NCBI GenBank assembly: GCA_964412815.1
Contig: CAYPQF010000021.1
Location: 248,001 to 312,000 of the forward strand
Direction: 5' to 3'
DNA: 64,000 nucleotides
Source of the DNA: JAOAFZ01 sp964412815
Lineage (GTDB): Bacteria; Patescibacteriota; Microgenomatia; UBA1406; GWC2-37-13
Position 1 is the first letter of the stretch. Each line of letters starts with the position of its first letter. The position numbers and the translations under genes were made by a program. Shown piece by piece: positions 34,849 through 42,135 of the stretch. Under the pieces are notes generated by a model. It had not been told where the DNA came from. It was given only the letters and a program-made list of their open reading frames with translations, and searched no databases.

Positions 34849-35289
34849 ATGGCAATCGCACGTGACCGCGGACAATTCGGCGCCCCGCAGCCGCAGGCTG
34901 CGCCCACCGTAAAGGTGGCCTTGTGGCACCGGTACGGCACACTGCTCAGCCTGTCCATTATGCCGGCCCTGATCATGGCGGCCGGGCTTTACTTCGACGT
35001 CCGCTGGGCGGCCATCGCCGGCGGCGGGCTGATCCTGCTGCTGATCCTGATCCGCCCGATCGCGAACTGGTGGGTCCGCAGCGCGGAGCGCCGCAAGTAC
35101 ACCAGGATCATCAACTATAACCCGAGCGACGGCTCCTGGAACGCGGCCTACGCCGTCTCGCTCGACGGCGGCGAGGCCGCCCAGGAGCGCTTCGCCCGCA
35201 AGATCGAGCAAGACACCGGCCGCACCTGGATCGGCACCGAGATCAAGGAGGTCGACGGCATGAAGGGCGTGGTCTTCACCTTCGTGTAG
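34849..35289 (+). CDS. GC-rich small membrane protein with soluble C-terminal domain, cassette C
   Basis: About 146 residues: a 30-residue N-terminal tail, two helices (YGTLLSLSIMPALIMAAGLY and WAAIAGGGLILLLILI), then about 75 soluble residues on the cytoplasmic side (ending GMKGVVFTFV). Codons are heavily G/C-ended, unlike genes on either side apart from other cassettes. A textbook promoter, a Shine-Dalgarno at 8 nt and a 15-bp terminator hairpin enclose it as one unit. It is divergent from the GT2 synthase and could assist it. I do not recognise the family. Confidence 0.8.
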   Translation: MAIARDRGQFGAPQPQAAPTVKVALWHRYGTLLSLSIMPALIMAAGLYFDVRWAAIAGGGLILLLILIRPIANWWVRSAERRKYTRIINYNPSDGSWNAAYAVSLDGGEAAQERFARKIEQDTGRTWIGTEIKEVDGMKGVVFTFV

Positions 35290-35332
35290 CAGCGCTGCCC
35301 CTCCACCGGTGTTTGACACCGCTCGTCCGCCA

Positions 35333-35367
35333 TCCGTTCCGCGGAGCACCTGCTCTCGCGGAACGGA
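35333..35367 (+). terminator. Long GC-rich hairpin after cassette C
   Basis: TCCGTTCCGCG (35333-35343) pairs with CGCGGAACGGA (35357-35367); inside it GAGC pairs with GCTC around ACCT. About 15 bp with a single bulge and no strong T-run afterwards. Confidence 0.75.
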
Positions 35368-35388
35368 CCTACCGTATAACACCTCTTC

Positions 35389-35418
35389 TTGATTTTGCTA
35401 CTGCATCTATGCGATACT
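35389..35418 (+). promoter_or_regulatory. Leaderless promoter for the 35425 gene
   Basis: TTGATT (35389-35394), 18 nt, GATACT (35413-35418), then 6 nt to the ATG at 35425. The TTG at 35389 that could be read as a start is the -35 box. Confidence 0.55.
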
Positions 35419-35424
35419 TATAGA

Positions 35425-36561
35425 ATGGATCAGAATTTGCCCGATTTTCCCACAATTGCACCGCCGGATTTTGGTGGCACCCCCGCGACTCCAGTCGCAC
35501 CCGGAGCAACCGCTCCAACAGCTCCAGGAGTGCCTGCTACCCCCGGGGTTCCGGCAACTCCTGCACAACCCGCCCCGCCTGCACCAGGCCAAATCGCTCC
35601 CGATCCGTTTGGAAATCCGGGTGGACTCAGCTTTAATCCTGATGCTCCCTCAGATCTCCCCACGCTAGGCACTGGATTAGGTTCCCTTGACGATCCAGCA
35701 GCAAAAAATAAAAAGACTACCCGTATTATCCTGATTGGTGGTGTAGCCGCACTGGCCGCATCAGCAATCTTTATCAGTGTGTATTTTTACTTTCAAGCTC
35801 AGGCAGCAGCCGAAGAAGATGTCTTTATTCCACCCCCAACTACCCGTCGACCTACCCCGGTCGCCAGTGACGCGGCGGGTCTTGGCCCTGGCGCGGGAGC
35901 TACCAACTCAGCGCAGCTCTCACCTTCTCCTGCGATGGATATGACTCCGGAAGAATATAAAGGCACCAATTTCACCATAGATCTTCCAAAAAGCTGGGAG
36001 ATCCAAAAAAAACCATCAACAACCCTCTATACCGAAGTAGTTGAGGCAAATGTCTATAACAATACTTCAGCAGATAAAGTTCGCGTCGCAATACTTAGTA
36101 TTCAGGTCTCTACTCAGCGTTTGGGGAATAAATTTGATGAAGAAACCTATGAAATTTTGAACGAAGACACCATAACCATCGACGGGGCTCAAGGCCAACA
36201 GATCACGTATCAAAAAAAAGATGACGAAAAAGCAGTCCCCACAACCAGTATCCTGGTGTACCAGGGCAATAAAACGTACCGTTTTACATTTACCCTGAAC
36301 GATAAGTATAGCGGTGCAGACGATATTCAGAAGGCATTTGATGACGCACTCAAATCCTTTACATTTTCCTCGAGATCCGGTGGTAGTAGCACACCGGATA
36401 CCGATGAAGATGCAAGCAGTGCAGCAGAACAAAATGAAGTGATAGACTCAGCAGCTCCTGGAGATAATACACTTGCTCCACAGGGAGGATCGGGAGTAAA
36501 TGATGATCCGTTCGCGCGGGGACCCCTCCTTCAGACGTTACTCCGACGCCGTAATATCTGA
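35425..36561 (+). CDS. Pro/Ala-rich membrane-anchored protein with PsbP-like outside domain
   Basis: About 378 residues. Residues 1-100 are Pro/Ala/Gly-rich (many AxPxxPxxP turns), followed by one membrane helix (IILIGGVAALAASAIFISVYF). The outside domain (about 170-320) begins YKGTNFTIDLPKSWEIQKK and ends in ALKSFTF, the layout of PsbP/MOG1-like lipoprotein-type domains. The tail is acidic and low-complexity. The same plan is seen in the protein at 16727, so the two are likely paralogues in architecture. Its last 24 bases overlap the convergent gene at 36538. Function unknown. Confidence 0.7.
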   Translation: MDQNLPDFPTIAPPDFGGTPATPVAPGATAPTAPGVPATPGVPATPAQPAPPAPGQIAPDPFGNPGGLSFNPDAPSDLPTLGTGLGSLDDPAAKNKKTTRIILIGGVAALAASAIFISVYFYFQAQAAAEEDVFIPPPTTRRPTPVASDAAGLGPGAGATNSAQLSPSPAMDMTPEEYKGTNFTIDLPKSWEIQKKPSTTLYTEVVEANVYNNTSADKVRVAILSIQVSTQRLGNKFDEETYEILNEDTITIDGAQGQQITYQKKDDEKAVPTTSILVYQGNKTYRFTFTLNDKYSGADDIQKAFDDALKSFTFSSRSGGSSTPDTDEDASSAAEQNEVIDSAAPGDNTLAPQGGSGVNDDPFARGPLLQTLLRRRNI

Positions 36562-37641
36562 TCGGGCAGCCGCTGCACGTAACGGAATGAACTGAGAATT
36601 AAGCCGGAACAAAAAACGGCGTGCCTGTTTGACGGCATCTGGCACGAGTGGCGGACCTTCCTGACTATCTATCGCTTGATCAGCGACATATCCCAGTTCC
36701 CGGGCAAGCTGTTGCTCAAACGGAGTACCTGCTGTTTTGGTTTGTGCCGCCTGCTCTTCTGATAAAAACTCAGGCACGCTGGTCTGATCCTGTGCTCCCA
36801 AGGTCAAAAAATACCGGCGTAGTGCTTCCCGCTGTGCCTCGGTAATTCCTGTCACCTGATCCAGCACCCGTGCCGTCTGCTGTGCGTCCGTAACAGTTTT
36901 TTTCCACGCCAACAACTGTTTTCCCGCTCCTGCGCTTTCTGGAGAGGTTGTTTCCGCAGCCGGGTTAGGTCTGGCAACGTGGGGAACAGACTCCAAAACG
37001 CGCTGCTGAATCTCGAGCATATCTGCCCGTGAAGGGATACGGTGCTCGGTGCGAACAAATGTTGCTATAGACTGCTGAAATGCTTCTGTACGGGCAACAG
37101 CCAGGCGCTGTACCGTATCCAGTAACGGTTCTGTCAGTTCTACTCCCTGAATACGGGTTTCATGCAGGTTCGCCGCATCTACACGGGCAGTGGTCATAAT
37201 AAACTGAAATAATTGTTCTGTCGGGGTAAAAATAAACTGATCCCGCTCTGTTGTTTCACCGGGTTCAACCGCATGTTCACGCGGAAGGTCATTGCGCCAG
37301 TAGGTACCGTTGGTTACACGGGTCAGCGTCTGTATGGCAATATCAGCCGCAATGGTTTGAAAGGTGTGTGCTGTTCGGGCAATCACATCAGTGGACGGAG
37401 AACGAGACCAGCGAAGCAAGAGATCCGGCCGGTCAAGCAGCTGACGAGCATCTGCGGCATAACGATCAGCCAGTTCTACATAATCTATCGGAAAGGCCAC
37501 CCGGGTGCCCCGTTCTGCTTCTCCGGCAGTGGTGCGGTAATGAGTAATTTCGTTCCAGTATGAGGTTATTACATCGGCAGTACGAGTCAGCCCTTCGGTA
37601 CGGACGACATCTGCGGAACCGGGGGTTGGTTCTGTGGTCAT
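36538..37641 (-). CDS. Hypothetical protein, helical and soluble
   Basis: About 367 residues, charged and rich in Arg, Glu and Gln, without signal peptide or membrane helices. Most of the chain is predicted helical (for example ARQLLDRPDLLLRW and DTVQRLAVARTEAFQQ). I chose the ATG at 37641 because a TATCAT box (37649-37654, minus strand) is 7 nt upstream; the longer frame to 37755 would run through the cassette D hairpin. It converges on the 35425 gene with a 24-bp overlap. No family recognised. Confidence 0.6.
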   Translation of the reverse strand: MTTEPTPGSADVVRTEGLTRTADVITSYWNEITHYRTTAGEAERGTRVAFPIDYVELADRYAADARQLLDRPDLLLRWSRSPSTDVIARTAHTFQTIAADIAIQTLTRVTNGTYWRNDLPREHAVEPGETTERDQFIFTPTEQLFQFIMTTARVDAANLHETRIQGVELTEPLLDTVQRLAVARTEAFQQSIATFVRTEHRIPSRADMLEIQQRVLESVPHVARPNPAAETTSPESAGAGKQLLAWKKTVTDAQQTARVLDQVTGITEAQREALRRYFLTLGAQDQTSVPEFLSEEQAAQTKTAGTPFEQQLARELGYVADQAIDSQEGPPLVPDAVKQARRFLFRLNSQFIPLRAAAARSDITASE

Positions 37642-37648
37642 AATGCTT

Positions 37649-37654
37649 ATGATA
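37649..37654 (-). promoter_or_regulatory. -10-like box, leaderless position, for the 37641 gene
   Basis: TATCAT on the minus strand, seven bases before the ATG at 37641. Confidence 0.45.
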
Positions 37655-37667
37655 CACGAGATATTGT

Positions 37668-37691
37668 CAGGGTGGGGGAGTCCCCACCCTG
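37668..37691 (-). terminator. GC-rich hairpin after cassette D
   Basis: CAGGGTGGGG (37668-37677) and CCCCACCCTG (37682-37691) form a perfect 10-bp stem with a 4-nt loop. No T-run follows. It is downstream of the membrane protein ending at 37779. Confidence 0.7.
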
Positions 37692-37778
37692 AACAACACG
37701 AGCAGGCACGTGGCAGTAACGACCATGAACGCCACAAGCCAGCATCAGGGCACATAGACAGTGAGTGTCGAGCCAGCC

Positions 37779-38156
37779 CTAGAACATCGTCAGGAAGGCG
37801 ATAAACGCCGCCAGCGCGATTCCGAGCTTATGAACCAGGTCCGGCCAGCCGTACTCGAGGCGCTGCGACCAGGCCGACCCCAGCGTGCCCAGCCCTACGG
37901 CGAACATCACGCACTGCACCATCAGGTCGATCACCACGACGCTGAGCATCCCTGCCGTTGATGTGCGCATCCACGCGGCATCCATCGTGTAGACGTGGAC
38001 AGCCGCGAGGAAAAACATCAGGAAGGGTACCTCCTTCATATGCTGATACCACGTGAGGGGCACACGCCTCTTCACGATGCTCAGCAGTAGAAAGTAGCCC
38101 AGCACGAGCAGCGGCACGAACGGCCGAAGCCATTGGACGGAGTCGATAAATCCCAT
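37779..38156 (-). CDS. GC-rich multi-helix membrane protein, cassette D
   Basis: About 125 residues with around four membrane helices (FVPLLVLGYFLLLSIV, PFLMFFLAAVHVYTM, MLSVVVIDLMVQCVMFAVGL, LGIALAAFIAFLTMF). Codons are strongly G/C-ended. The ATG at 38156 lacks a Shine-Dalgarno, but an AAGGAGG lies on the minus strand before an internal ATG, so a shorter form starting at about residue 47 is possible. Its promoter (TATAAT at 38235-38240, minus strand) is divergent from that of the RNA-like cassette E. A hairpin at 37668 ends the unit. Family unknown. Confidence 0.65.
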   Translation of the reverse strand: MGFIDSVQWLRPFVPLLVLGYFLLLSIVKRRVPLTWYQHMKEVPFLMFFLAAVHVYTMDAAWMRTSTAGMLSVVVIDLMVQCVMFAVGLGTLGSAWSQRLEYGWPDLVHKLGIALAAFIAFLTMF

Positions 38157-38206
38157 AGTCTACTCGATTCAACTACTATCCGTCGCCAGTGTTGTATATG
38201 AGCTGC

Positions 38207-38218
38207 GGCACCGGTGCC
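38207..38218. promoter_or_regulatory. Perfect palindrome GGCACCGGTGCC between divergent cassettes D and E
   Basis: A 12-bp palindrome about 16 nt downstream of the minus-strand -10 box, thus near the start of the cassette D transcript. It is either an operator or a 5' leader hairpin. Confidence 0.5.
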
Positions 38219-38234
38219 ACAACTTATATCCTAT

Positions 38235-38240
38235 ATTATA
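38235..38240 (-). promoter_or_regulatory. -10 box of the cassette D promoter
   Basis: TATAAT on the minus strand, with a weak TTATAA -35 about 16 nt upstream. Transcription would start near 38228, leaving a leader of about 70 nt. Confidence 0.5.
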
Positions 38241-38252
38241 CACCAAATACTA

Positions 38253-38281
38253 TTGATTATAAACCTATAGTATGATATACT
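38253..38281 (+). promoter_or_regulatory. Strong extended -10 promoter of cassette E
   Basis: TTGATT (38253-38258), 17 nt, TATACT (38276-38281) preceded by TGA. The transcript would start near 38288, just before the Shine-Dalgarno AAGGAGG at 38292-38298. Confidence 0.7.
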
Positions 38282-38306
38282 ATCTGCTGGAAAGGAGGAA
38301 AGCTCG

Positions 38307-38384
38307 ATGAAAACAATCATTCACGAGCGACTGGGACCGCTCATAATTGGTCCCCGGTGCTGCAAGGCCCGGGGTCTCGATTGA
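38307..38384 (+). CDS. 25-aa leader-like peptide in cassette E
   Basis: ATG eight bases after a perfect AAGGAGG, then MKTIIHERLGPLIIGPRCC and a TGA stop. The spacing is ideal for translation. The coding stretch contains the mutually exclusive hairpin segments GGGACC/GGTCCC and CCCCGG/CCGGGG, as in attenuators. Peptide function unknown. Confidence 0.4.
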   Translation: MKTIIHERLGPLIIGPRCCKARGLD

Positions 38385-38516
38385 GCGAAGCGTGCAGGCA
38401 CAGCCAGCGACACATAGAGCATGGCCTTTCCCCGGCGTCCAACTCCGATAGATGTAGATGGAGGAGCCAGCCGGGGCGCGCATGAACCAACACATCCTAC
38501 AGAAGGGAGGTACCTG

Positions 38517-38573
38517 ATGTATCGCCAGCAGGGCAGATACATGAGCGGCGTGCAGCCTAGTTCGCGCATCTAA
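38517..38573 (+). CDS. 18-aa Shine-Dalgarno-led peptide in cassette E
   Basis: GGGAGG lies six bases before the ATG. The peptide is MYRQQGRYMSGVQPSSRI. It is also the in-frame end of a 50-codon frame starting at ATG 38424. It may be a translated short peptide or chance. Confidence 0.25.
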   Translation: MYRQQGRYMSGVQPSSRI

Positions 38574-38934
38574 CAACTGCGCACCCGTTCGACCGTCTGC
38601 AGGCCGACCGCTTACTAGCGTGTCTGGCCGATCGAGAGTACCGCTCGCAAGCGGCACCAGCCCCCACACAGCATTGGGCGGTGTCTGCCCCCGGGCGGCA
38701 GGCGACAACTGAATACCTCCAGCCGGCCACGATCGCCGGAAGCTGACACACCAGTGTCACCACCTGACGAGGCTTTCAGTCGAACAGCCGGAAACGGCTC
38801 AGTAGGCGAGGCGAACCAGGAATCAACGCCGGAAGGCGGGGTAGCAGCGGCAGTGAATAGGGCGCGGAAATGATCCGCCCCGATTTCTAAGCCAATGCCA
38901 CCCAACACACCCAACTCAATAACTCTTCCCAATC

Positions 38935-39516
38935 ATGAGCAAAGAACGATTTAACTCTGAACCACCGCTTCGTCCTGTTGGCGGCATTCCTGCATGGATT
39001 TTTGATCCTAACATTGCCATCCCGGATCACTATATTGTTCCCGGAACTATCTCAGGGCGACAACTTTCTATTACGGTGATGCCCGAATCTCTGTATATCA
39101 CTGATTTTGGAGAATTTGACCGATGCCGGTTGCAAGCGTCCATCTCCACCGAAGGGTATATCAACTACGACCTCTTCACCTTTGGTTTTCAACGCGATCC
39201 CTCAAAACGTCATCCGGATATGTATGGGGCAGCATTTGCCTTTGCTGCACGTTCCTATTTTGAACAACTCGGACACCGGGTTCGAGGACTGGAATGTCAC
39301 TGGAGACAGGGGAGTATTAACTTTGCCGCATTCGAACCTGCGTTTACCCGGTTCGTCACTGCGGGAACCGATCCTGTTCGTGCCGTAGAGCTGGCAGCCC
39401 GTGAGACATGGACCTATCAATACATCGCTGAACCAATGAAGTTCAAAAGAGTAATTCTTGAAGATATTGATTTTGACGTAGCTCAGCCCTTTGTCAGTAC
39501 CATTATGACAAAATAA
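38935..39516 (+). CDS. Hypothetical protein
   Basis: About 193 residues, soluble, no signal peptide. Segments such as WIFDPNIAIPDHYIVPG and EFDRCRLQAS alternate strands and short helices. The region ECHWRQGSINFAAFEPAF is a possible conserved core but I do not recognise a family. No Shine-Dalgarno and no good -10 within 10 nt of the ATG, unlike its leaderless neighbours, so it may be read from the cassette E promoter 650 nt upstream. If so, cassette E is its leader. Confidence 0.55.
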   Translation: MSKERFNSEPPLRPVGGIPAWIFDPNIAIPDHYIVPGTISGRQLSITVMPESLYITDFGEFDRCRLQASISTEGYINYDLFTFGFQRDPSKRHPDMYGAAFAFAARSYFEQLGHRVRGLECHWRQGSINFAAFEPAFTRFVTAGTDPVRAVELAARETWTYQYIAEPMKFKRVILEDIDFDVAQPFVSTIMTK

Positions 39517-39552
39517 CCTTTCTCTTCTCGAACTGCAATGCACTCCCGCTCC

Positions 39553-40983
39553 CTACTGACTTGCTCCCTGAACGAGCATAGGTAAAAATATCCGGTACGG
39601 ATATGCTTCACTTTGCTGGCAGGTTCCATCGAACACTACGGTCACATTTGCCGGTATATCTGCCACATTGGCTTCTGCGTCGTCGTGATGGAAACAAATA
39701 CTAAACTCCGGCTTTCCGGCTTCGTTTAACGCGATATCTCCGGCAGGAACGGTGAACTTCATAGATGGTTTCCATGCCTGACGCAGCGGATTGATTACAT
39801 CCCGACGCGGGAAATACAGTTTGTAATACCGGGGGAACCGGTAAGTATAGTATGTTTCGGCAATAGTCACTACAAATCCCTCATCCGGGGAATATTCATC
39901 AATCGTACCTGGTTCTTTCGTTCTCCGTTCCACGATCACCGAAAAGCTGGTGTCATCGGGAAAGTCAGTATCTTCCAGTTGCAACATTCTACCGATTACC
40001 TCCCAGGGAACATCTGTTATTTCGAGCATCCGGATAGCATTCGGATCGTTTTCAGATGCATATAACCCCTCCATCATAAACTGAAGTTCCGGTGAATCGT
40101 GAGAATAGGGAACCGTCACCCGCTCTTCTTCGGGCAACAGTCCGTTGTATTCCAGTACCGCCGCCATAGCTCCGTTATAAGCACCAACTCCTGTCGGCGA
40201 CCACGATGATTCATATGCACGGCCGCGATAGTCCATCTCATGATCTGCAAAGAGTAATGCATGGAGCAGCTCATGCGGAATCGTTGAGGTAAAGTACGCT
40301 TCTGAGATATAGATCAGCGCATAATCACGCTGTTCTCCTGTATCCGGATCAGTTGCTTGATAGCGGGATGCCAGTCCATCATATCCACCGGAGATACCCG
40401 GGACATAGAGCGCAATAATTCCTTCATCAGGCGCATCCGGGCCATGAATTTCTGTAATACAACGCTCTGCCTGCCGGTACGACCCCCGCGTCATCTCTTC
40501 GTAGGTCTGGGATGAACGCCCCTCCAGATACCGCACGGTATCCGTGCGCATCTGACCCATGGTAACTTTAGCCACAAAGTGTTTCATCGGATAGGGAGCA
40601 GAGGAAGTTCCCTCAAACTGTTGACGCACCTGGTCAAGAGTAATGTTCTGTTCGCGATCTGAAGGAGTGCAGATGATCGTGAGAATATTCTGATTGCGGA
40701 GCCACATATCAACGCGCGCGGCAAGTTCCAGACTACCGCTTTGTCCATTCGCTCCCGTCGGCAGAGAGATACCTGGTGAATCAGGGTCAAGCGTTTCATC
40801 TGTAAAGCTTGAAATAGCAGCCACTGGCAACGCGGCGAGTAACGCCAATAACGGAATTGCCCGTAAGGCGTGTCGGGTAGACCGTTTGAGTTGTTCAAGG
40901 TTCTGTTTCAATCTGGTAAACCGTTCCTGCCGGACTTCTTTTTTCTGCGTTTCCGGTATACCACGCACTGTTTCGAATACCAT
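39553..40983 (-). CDS. Membrane-anchored zinc metallopeptidase-like surface protein
   Basis: About 476 residues. A charged N-terminus, then one membrane helix (IPLLALLAALPVAAISSF, about residues 43-60), then a long outside region. The motif STIPHELLHALLFADHE carries HExxH with His237, Glu238 and His241, the zinc-binding site of gluzincin/metzincin-type peptidases; a downstream Glu or His third ligand is not certain. Two Cys-containing segments suggest outside disulfides. TATACT (40990-40995, minus strand) sits 6 nt before the ATG with TTGTAG 17 nt further up, so the mRNA should be leaderless. Confidence 0.6.
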   Translation of the reverse strand: MVFETVRGIPETQKKEVRQERFTRLKQNLEQLKRSTRHALRAIPLLALLAALPVAAISSFTDETLDPDSPGISLPTGANGQSGSLELAARVDMWLRNQNILTIICTPSDREQNITLDQVRQQFEGTSSAPYPMKHFVAKVTMGQMRTDTVRYLEGRSSQTYEEMTRGSYRQAERCITEIHGPDAPDEGIIALYVPGISGGYDGLASRYQATDPDTGEQRDYALIYISEAYFTSTIPHELLHALLFADHEMDYRGRAYESSWSPTGVGAYNGAMAAVLEYNGLLPEEERVTVPYSHDSPELQFMMEGLYASENDPNAIRMLEITDVPWEVIGRMLQLEDTDFPDDTSFSVIVERRTKEPGTIDEYSPDEGFVVTIAETYYTYRFPRYYKLYFPRRDVINPLRQAWKPSMKFTVPAGDIALNEAGKPEFSICFHHDDAEANVADIPANVTVVFDGTCQQSEAYPYRIFLPMLVQGASQ

Positions 40984-40989
40984 GCATAT

Positions 40990-41018
40990 AGTATACGATA
41001 TTTATTATAGGACTACAA
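40990..41018 (-). promoter_or_regulatory. Leaderless promoter for the metallopeptidase-like gene
   Basis: Minus strand: TTGTAG (41013-41018), 17 nt, TATACT (40990-40995), 6 nt, ATG at 40983. Confidence 0.65.
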
Positions 41019-41180
41019 TATAGCGCAATATTTAATTACATACCAAATACTTACAACATGTTATAAGCCATGTATCAATTACTATAAGAATTACCTCCTG
41101 TAATTCCGCATAATTGAGATTTTTATATGACAGAATAGTTCTATTACAGAAAACTGAGGTTTTCGAAACAGTGATTCGGG

Positions 41181-41186
41181 TATAAT
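41181..41186 (+). promoter_or_regulatory. -10 box of a leaderless promoter for the HAD gene
   Basis: Perfect TATAAT with six bases to the ATG at 41193. Confidence 0.65.
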
Positions 41187-41192
41187 GGCTTC

Positions 41193-41777
41193 ATGACCAT
41201 ACATCAGATACTCAAGCGTATAACACACGAACGCATTACCGATATCATCTTCGACTTTGATGAAACAATCTGTACACTGCAGATTGACTGGGGAGCCTGG
41301 TCTGTTGAGATGGACCGGTTTATCCGGCAATTTGAACCTGAATTTCATGGAAGTTTATCGCATACAGCTATCAATCAACTTACCCGTACATACGGCCCCG
41401 AATTCCGCCGCGCACTGATAGAAAAAAACACAGACCTGGAACATGCCCATTATCATGGCTATACCCGGGTAGATCAGGGGCTCGCTTTGTTGAAGGCGGT
41501 AGCGGGGGAGTGCAACGTTCATCTCTGGACCTCCAATAATCGCCAGACCGTTACTCCCGTTATGCAAAAAGAAGGAATCGACAAGCTCTTTACCACCACC
41601 GTCTGTTATAACGACGTGCTGTATATTAAACCCGATCCGGATGGTTTTCGACTGATAAACACCACTAACCTCCCCGTATCCCAGTTTTTATTTATAGGAG
41701 ATAGCGCATCAGATAGAGGAGTATGTGAAGCTCTGGGAATTGAGTTTATTGATGTACTCTCTATTGCTCAAGGATGA
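41193..41777 (+). CDS. HAD-superfamily hydrolase
   Basis: About 194 residues. HAD motif I is DFDETI (about residues 20-25; nucleophile and acid Asp), motif II is the Ser/Thr in LWTSNN, the Lys of motif III is in YIKPDPDGF, and motif IV is FIGDSASD. The arrangement fits the phosphoglycolate-phosphatase-like branch with a helical cap. Substrate unknown; sugar phosphates are plausible. Leaderless start. Its stop is directly followed by the cassette F hairpin. Confidence 0.88.
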   Translation: MTIHQILKRITHERITDIIFDFDETICTLQIDWGAWSVEMDRFIRQFEPEFHGSLSHTAINQLTRTYGPEFRRALIEKNTDLEHAHYHGYTRVDQGLALLKAVAGECNVHLWTSNNRQTVTPVMQKEGIDKLFTTTVCYNDVLYIKPDPDGFRLINTTNLPVSQFLFIGDSASDRGVCEALGIEFIDVLSIAQG

Positions 41778-41778
41778 T

Positions 41779-41805
41779 CAGACCCGGGCGTGGTGCCCGG
41801 GTCTG
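41779..41805 (-). terminator. GC-rich hairpin after cassette F
   Basis: CAGACCCGGGC (41779-41789) pairs perfectly with GCCCGGGTCTG (41795-41805) around a 5-nt loop. It may end both the HAD gene and the opposite-strand cassette F. Confidence 0.75.
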
Positions 41806-41869
41806 AGAACTCCGACTCGTGCGGGAATGGATGTTGCAGGCAGTTGCTAGACCTCCAGGTAGAGGAATG

Positions 41870-41980
41870 TCAGCAGGACCCCAGCAGGACCCCGGCCACG
41901 ACACTGCCGGTCACCACCAGGAGATACCCGGGGATAAACCGGCGCGGGTTGCGGACGGGTGCCATTGTCGCGATCTTCAT
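41870..41980 (-). CDS. 36-aa GC-rich single-helix peptide, cassette F, probably frameshifted at its end
   Basis: ATG at 41980 with AGAGGA seven bases upstream on the minus strand. The product starts MKIATMAPVRNPRRF and has a helix (PGYLLVVTGSVVAGVLL) before ending GSC. The end lies in an 11-bp tandem duplication; without one copy the frame would continue TFLYLEV then stop. TATAAT (42023-42028) with an extended TGG gives its promoter. Codons are GC-rich like other cassettes. Confidence 0.5.
   Translation of the reverse strand: MKIATMAPVRNPRRFIPGYLLVVTGSVVAGVLLGSC
41872..41893. repeat. 11-bp tandem duplication in cassette F
   Basis: AGCAGGACCCC occurs twice in a row (41872-41882 and 41883-41893). 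The 11-bp unit is not a multiple of three, so it changes the end of the small membrane peptide. Confidence 0.85.
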
Positions 41981-42022
41981 CGTCTTTTCCTCTCAAGATG
42001 CATCGGTCAGGATAGAGATGCT

Positions 42023-42028
42023 ATTATA
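42023..42028 (-). promoter_or_regulatory. Extended -10 box of cassette F
   Basis: TATAAT on the minus strand preceded by TGG. A leader of about 35 nt leads to the Shine-Dalgarno at 41988-41993. Confidence 0.55.
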
Positions 42029-42135
42029 CCATAAATTATCTTATAATAATTTACTGCCCCTGATCAGAACCCTCCTGTAAGCGGTTCAACCGTTCGCATA
42101 TTCCTGTGTTATCATCGTTTTTTACGTACAGTATG

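Larger units (their letters stand above)
38288..38900 (+). ncRNA. Candidate long structured RNA or structured leader, GC-rich cassette E
   Basis: About 610 nt of strongly GC-rich sequence from the promoter at 38253, with no long frame that fits the coding style of the other cassettes. It is full of short perfect hairpins, several with stable tetraloops: AGCCG-GAAA-CGGCT, CGCC-GGAA-GGCG, TGACAC-ACCA-GTGTCA, CCGCT-CGCA-AGCGG, and longer ones such as CCGGC/GCCGG. Near the 5' end GGGACC can pair with GGTCCC, or CCCCGG with CCGGGG, and the two options exclude each other. Two tiny Shine-Dalgarno-led frames lie inside. It may be a free RNA or the leader of the 38935 gene. It does not match RNase P RNA, tmRNA or rRNA that I know. 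Confidence 0.45.

Noticed and set aside
37641..37755. N-terminal extension of the 36538 gene to an ATG at 37755
   Set aside because: It would run through the cassette D hairpin and contains many Cys and Trp unlike the rest; a -10 box sits before the ATG at 37641.
38755..38815. Hammerhead-like core (CTGACGA, a short stem, then GAA) in cassette E
   Set aside because: Stem II can be drawn, but stem III leaves a C-C mismatch next to the cleavage position and stem I does not pair, so a working ribozyme is not supported.
38288..38900. Cassette E as RNase P RNA, tmRNA or OLE RNA
   Set aside because: The conserved RNase P core blocks and a tRNA-like end are missing, and similarity to OLE systems is only in general outline (RNA beside a membrane protein).
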